64,000 bases of DNA, from positions 14,455,430 through 14,519,429 of the forward strand of contig OY759264.1 of the NCBI GenBank assembly GCA_963662155.1, given 5' to 3'. The position numbers and the translations under genes were made by a program. A model generated the notes under the pieces. The model was not told where the DNA came from. It saw only the letters and a program-made list of their open reading frames with translations, and searched no databases. Positions within the stretch are counted from its first letter, which is position 1. Every line of letters starts with the position of its first letter. This document shows, piece after piece, positions 63,400-64,000 of the stretch. Source of the stretch: Lamellibrachia columna. Lineage: Eukaryota; Annelida; Polychaeta; Sabellida; Siboglinidae.

Positions 63400-63537
63400 G
63401 TAAGTACCAATACTTATATTCATATAGACTCTATAGCATATAGCGCTCGGAAGTTTCGACCGAACCCGTCTTTATCGGCCAGAAACTCCTGGGCCACATT
63501 GACGGGACATATGCACACAATGAAACCCACACAATAA
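63400..63537. other. Intron 5' part
   Basis: Sequence between the splice donor and the Harbinger-like MITE; nothing recognised. Confidence 0.4.
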
Positions 63538-63889
63538 AGGCCCATTTACATGAGCGATTAATTGCCCGTTTGGTCGGTCGACTGTGGCAAAATCACATAC
63601 TTCAAGCTCTATTTAAATGCCCCCGCGTGCGATGCAGGTCAAGGTGAGGCTAGCCTCAGTTCGGACATCTGTCGGGCGACAATTAGAAGCAGCGGCCATT
63701 CGAGTGACAGAGTGCAGGTGTACCCGTCGTGAACTTTAATCAGAACTCATGTGGCGTTAATCAATAGGCCGCACTTGCAGTGTCTAGACACGTCGCTCGT
63801 GTGAACGCACAATAATGTAGCTTCACTTTGCCATCCGACTCGGTGTCGTCCGACCAATTGGGTAATTGATCGTTCGTGTAAACGGGCCT
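63538..63889. mobile_element. 352-bp PIF/Harbinger-like MITE with TAA target duplication
   Basis: Terminal inverted repeats of about 30 bp: left AGGCCCATTTACATGAGCGA, right reverse-complemented AGGCCCGTTTACACGAACGA, continuing into TTAATTGCCC and TCAATTACCC. TAA lies immediately outside both ends (63535-63537 and 63890-63892). A 3-bp TWA duplication plus GGCCCGTTTACAC ends points to PIF/Harbinger. It contains no transposase. Confidence 0.8.
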
Positions 63890-63892
63890 TAA

Positions 63893-64000
63893 GTGGCGCT
63901 TGCACAGATTTTGTCATCATTGAGACAACGCTAAGCTGTAAACGCCAGTGGCGCCTCTCCGCCAGTCATTAAAGAAAGAAAATCCATGCACATAAAGAAA
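63893..64000. other. Window end, probably intron
   Basis: No feature recognised. Confidence 0.3.

Overview
This window looks like repeat-rich nuclear DNA from an animal, probably a marine lophotrochozoan (annelid or mollusc). I infer this from a CR1-like LINE family present in at least eight pieces, decayed copies of multi-copy gene families that I associate with marine invertebrate genomes, several MITE families, exon/intron-style splice signals, and very long (AT)n, (GT)n, (GA)n and (GTAA)n tracts. There is no bacterial operon structure. Taxonomic assignment below animal is a guess. Most long open frames are translated tandem repeats and are not genes.

Layout. 0-4.4 kb: a (GTAA)n array, a decayed LINE split by a roughly 0.7-kb insertion, AT tracts, a CR1 fragment and a hAT-like MITE. 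4.4-14.3 kb: a composite segment carrying a 2.2-kb array of 39-bp units and, on the minus strand, gene remnants: two SET-domain exons, an acidic exon, a C2H2-like zinc-finger plus recombinase-like pseudogene, and another acidic exon. 15-20.5 kb: minisatellites, LINE pieces and AT tracts. 21.0-23.6 kb: a second, shorter copy of the 4.4-14.3 kb segment that lacks the SET/zinc-finger block and carries a different array (123-bp units). 23.7-32 kb: AT tracts, the longest LINE copy (27.2-28.9 kb) and MITEs. 32.3-36 kb: arrays of 22-bp and 79-bp units. 36.6-37.0 kb: a CpG-rich, CCAAT-bearing promoter with a probable non-coding first exon. 38.1-39.4 kb: a non-autonomous hAT element with an exact 8-bp target duplication. 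39.8-49.1 kb: a diverged large repeat unit (A, B and the start of C) flanking a THAP-type exon and a decayed gene ending in a cysteine-rich CXC-like domain. 49-62 kb: arrays, an inverted duplication, MITEs and LINE tails. 63.3 kb: the most convincing intact host coding exon, a signal-peptide exon with good splice sites, followed in its intron by a Harbinger-like MITE.

Overall theme. In at least four cases where a segment is present twice in the window, a tandem array has expanded in only one of the two copies. Several arrays grow directly out of LINE sequence. There is no intact multi-gene pathway here. The most interesting unit is the minus-strand SET / zinc-finger / recombinase-like remnant inside a duplicated segment, which could be the corpse of a large mobile element. 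That reading is a hypothesis.
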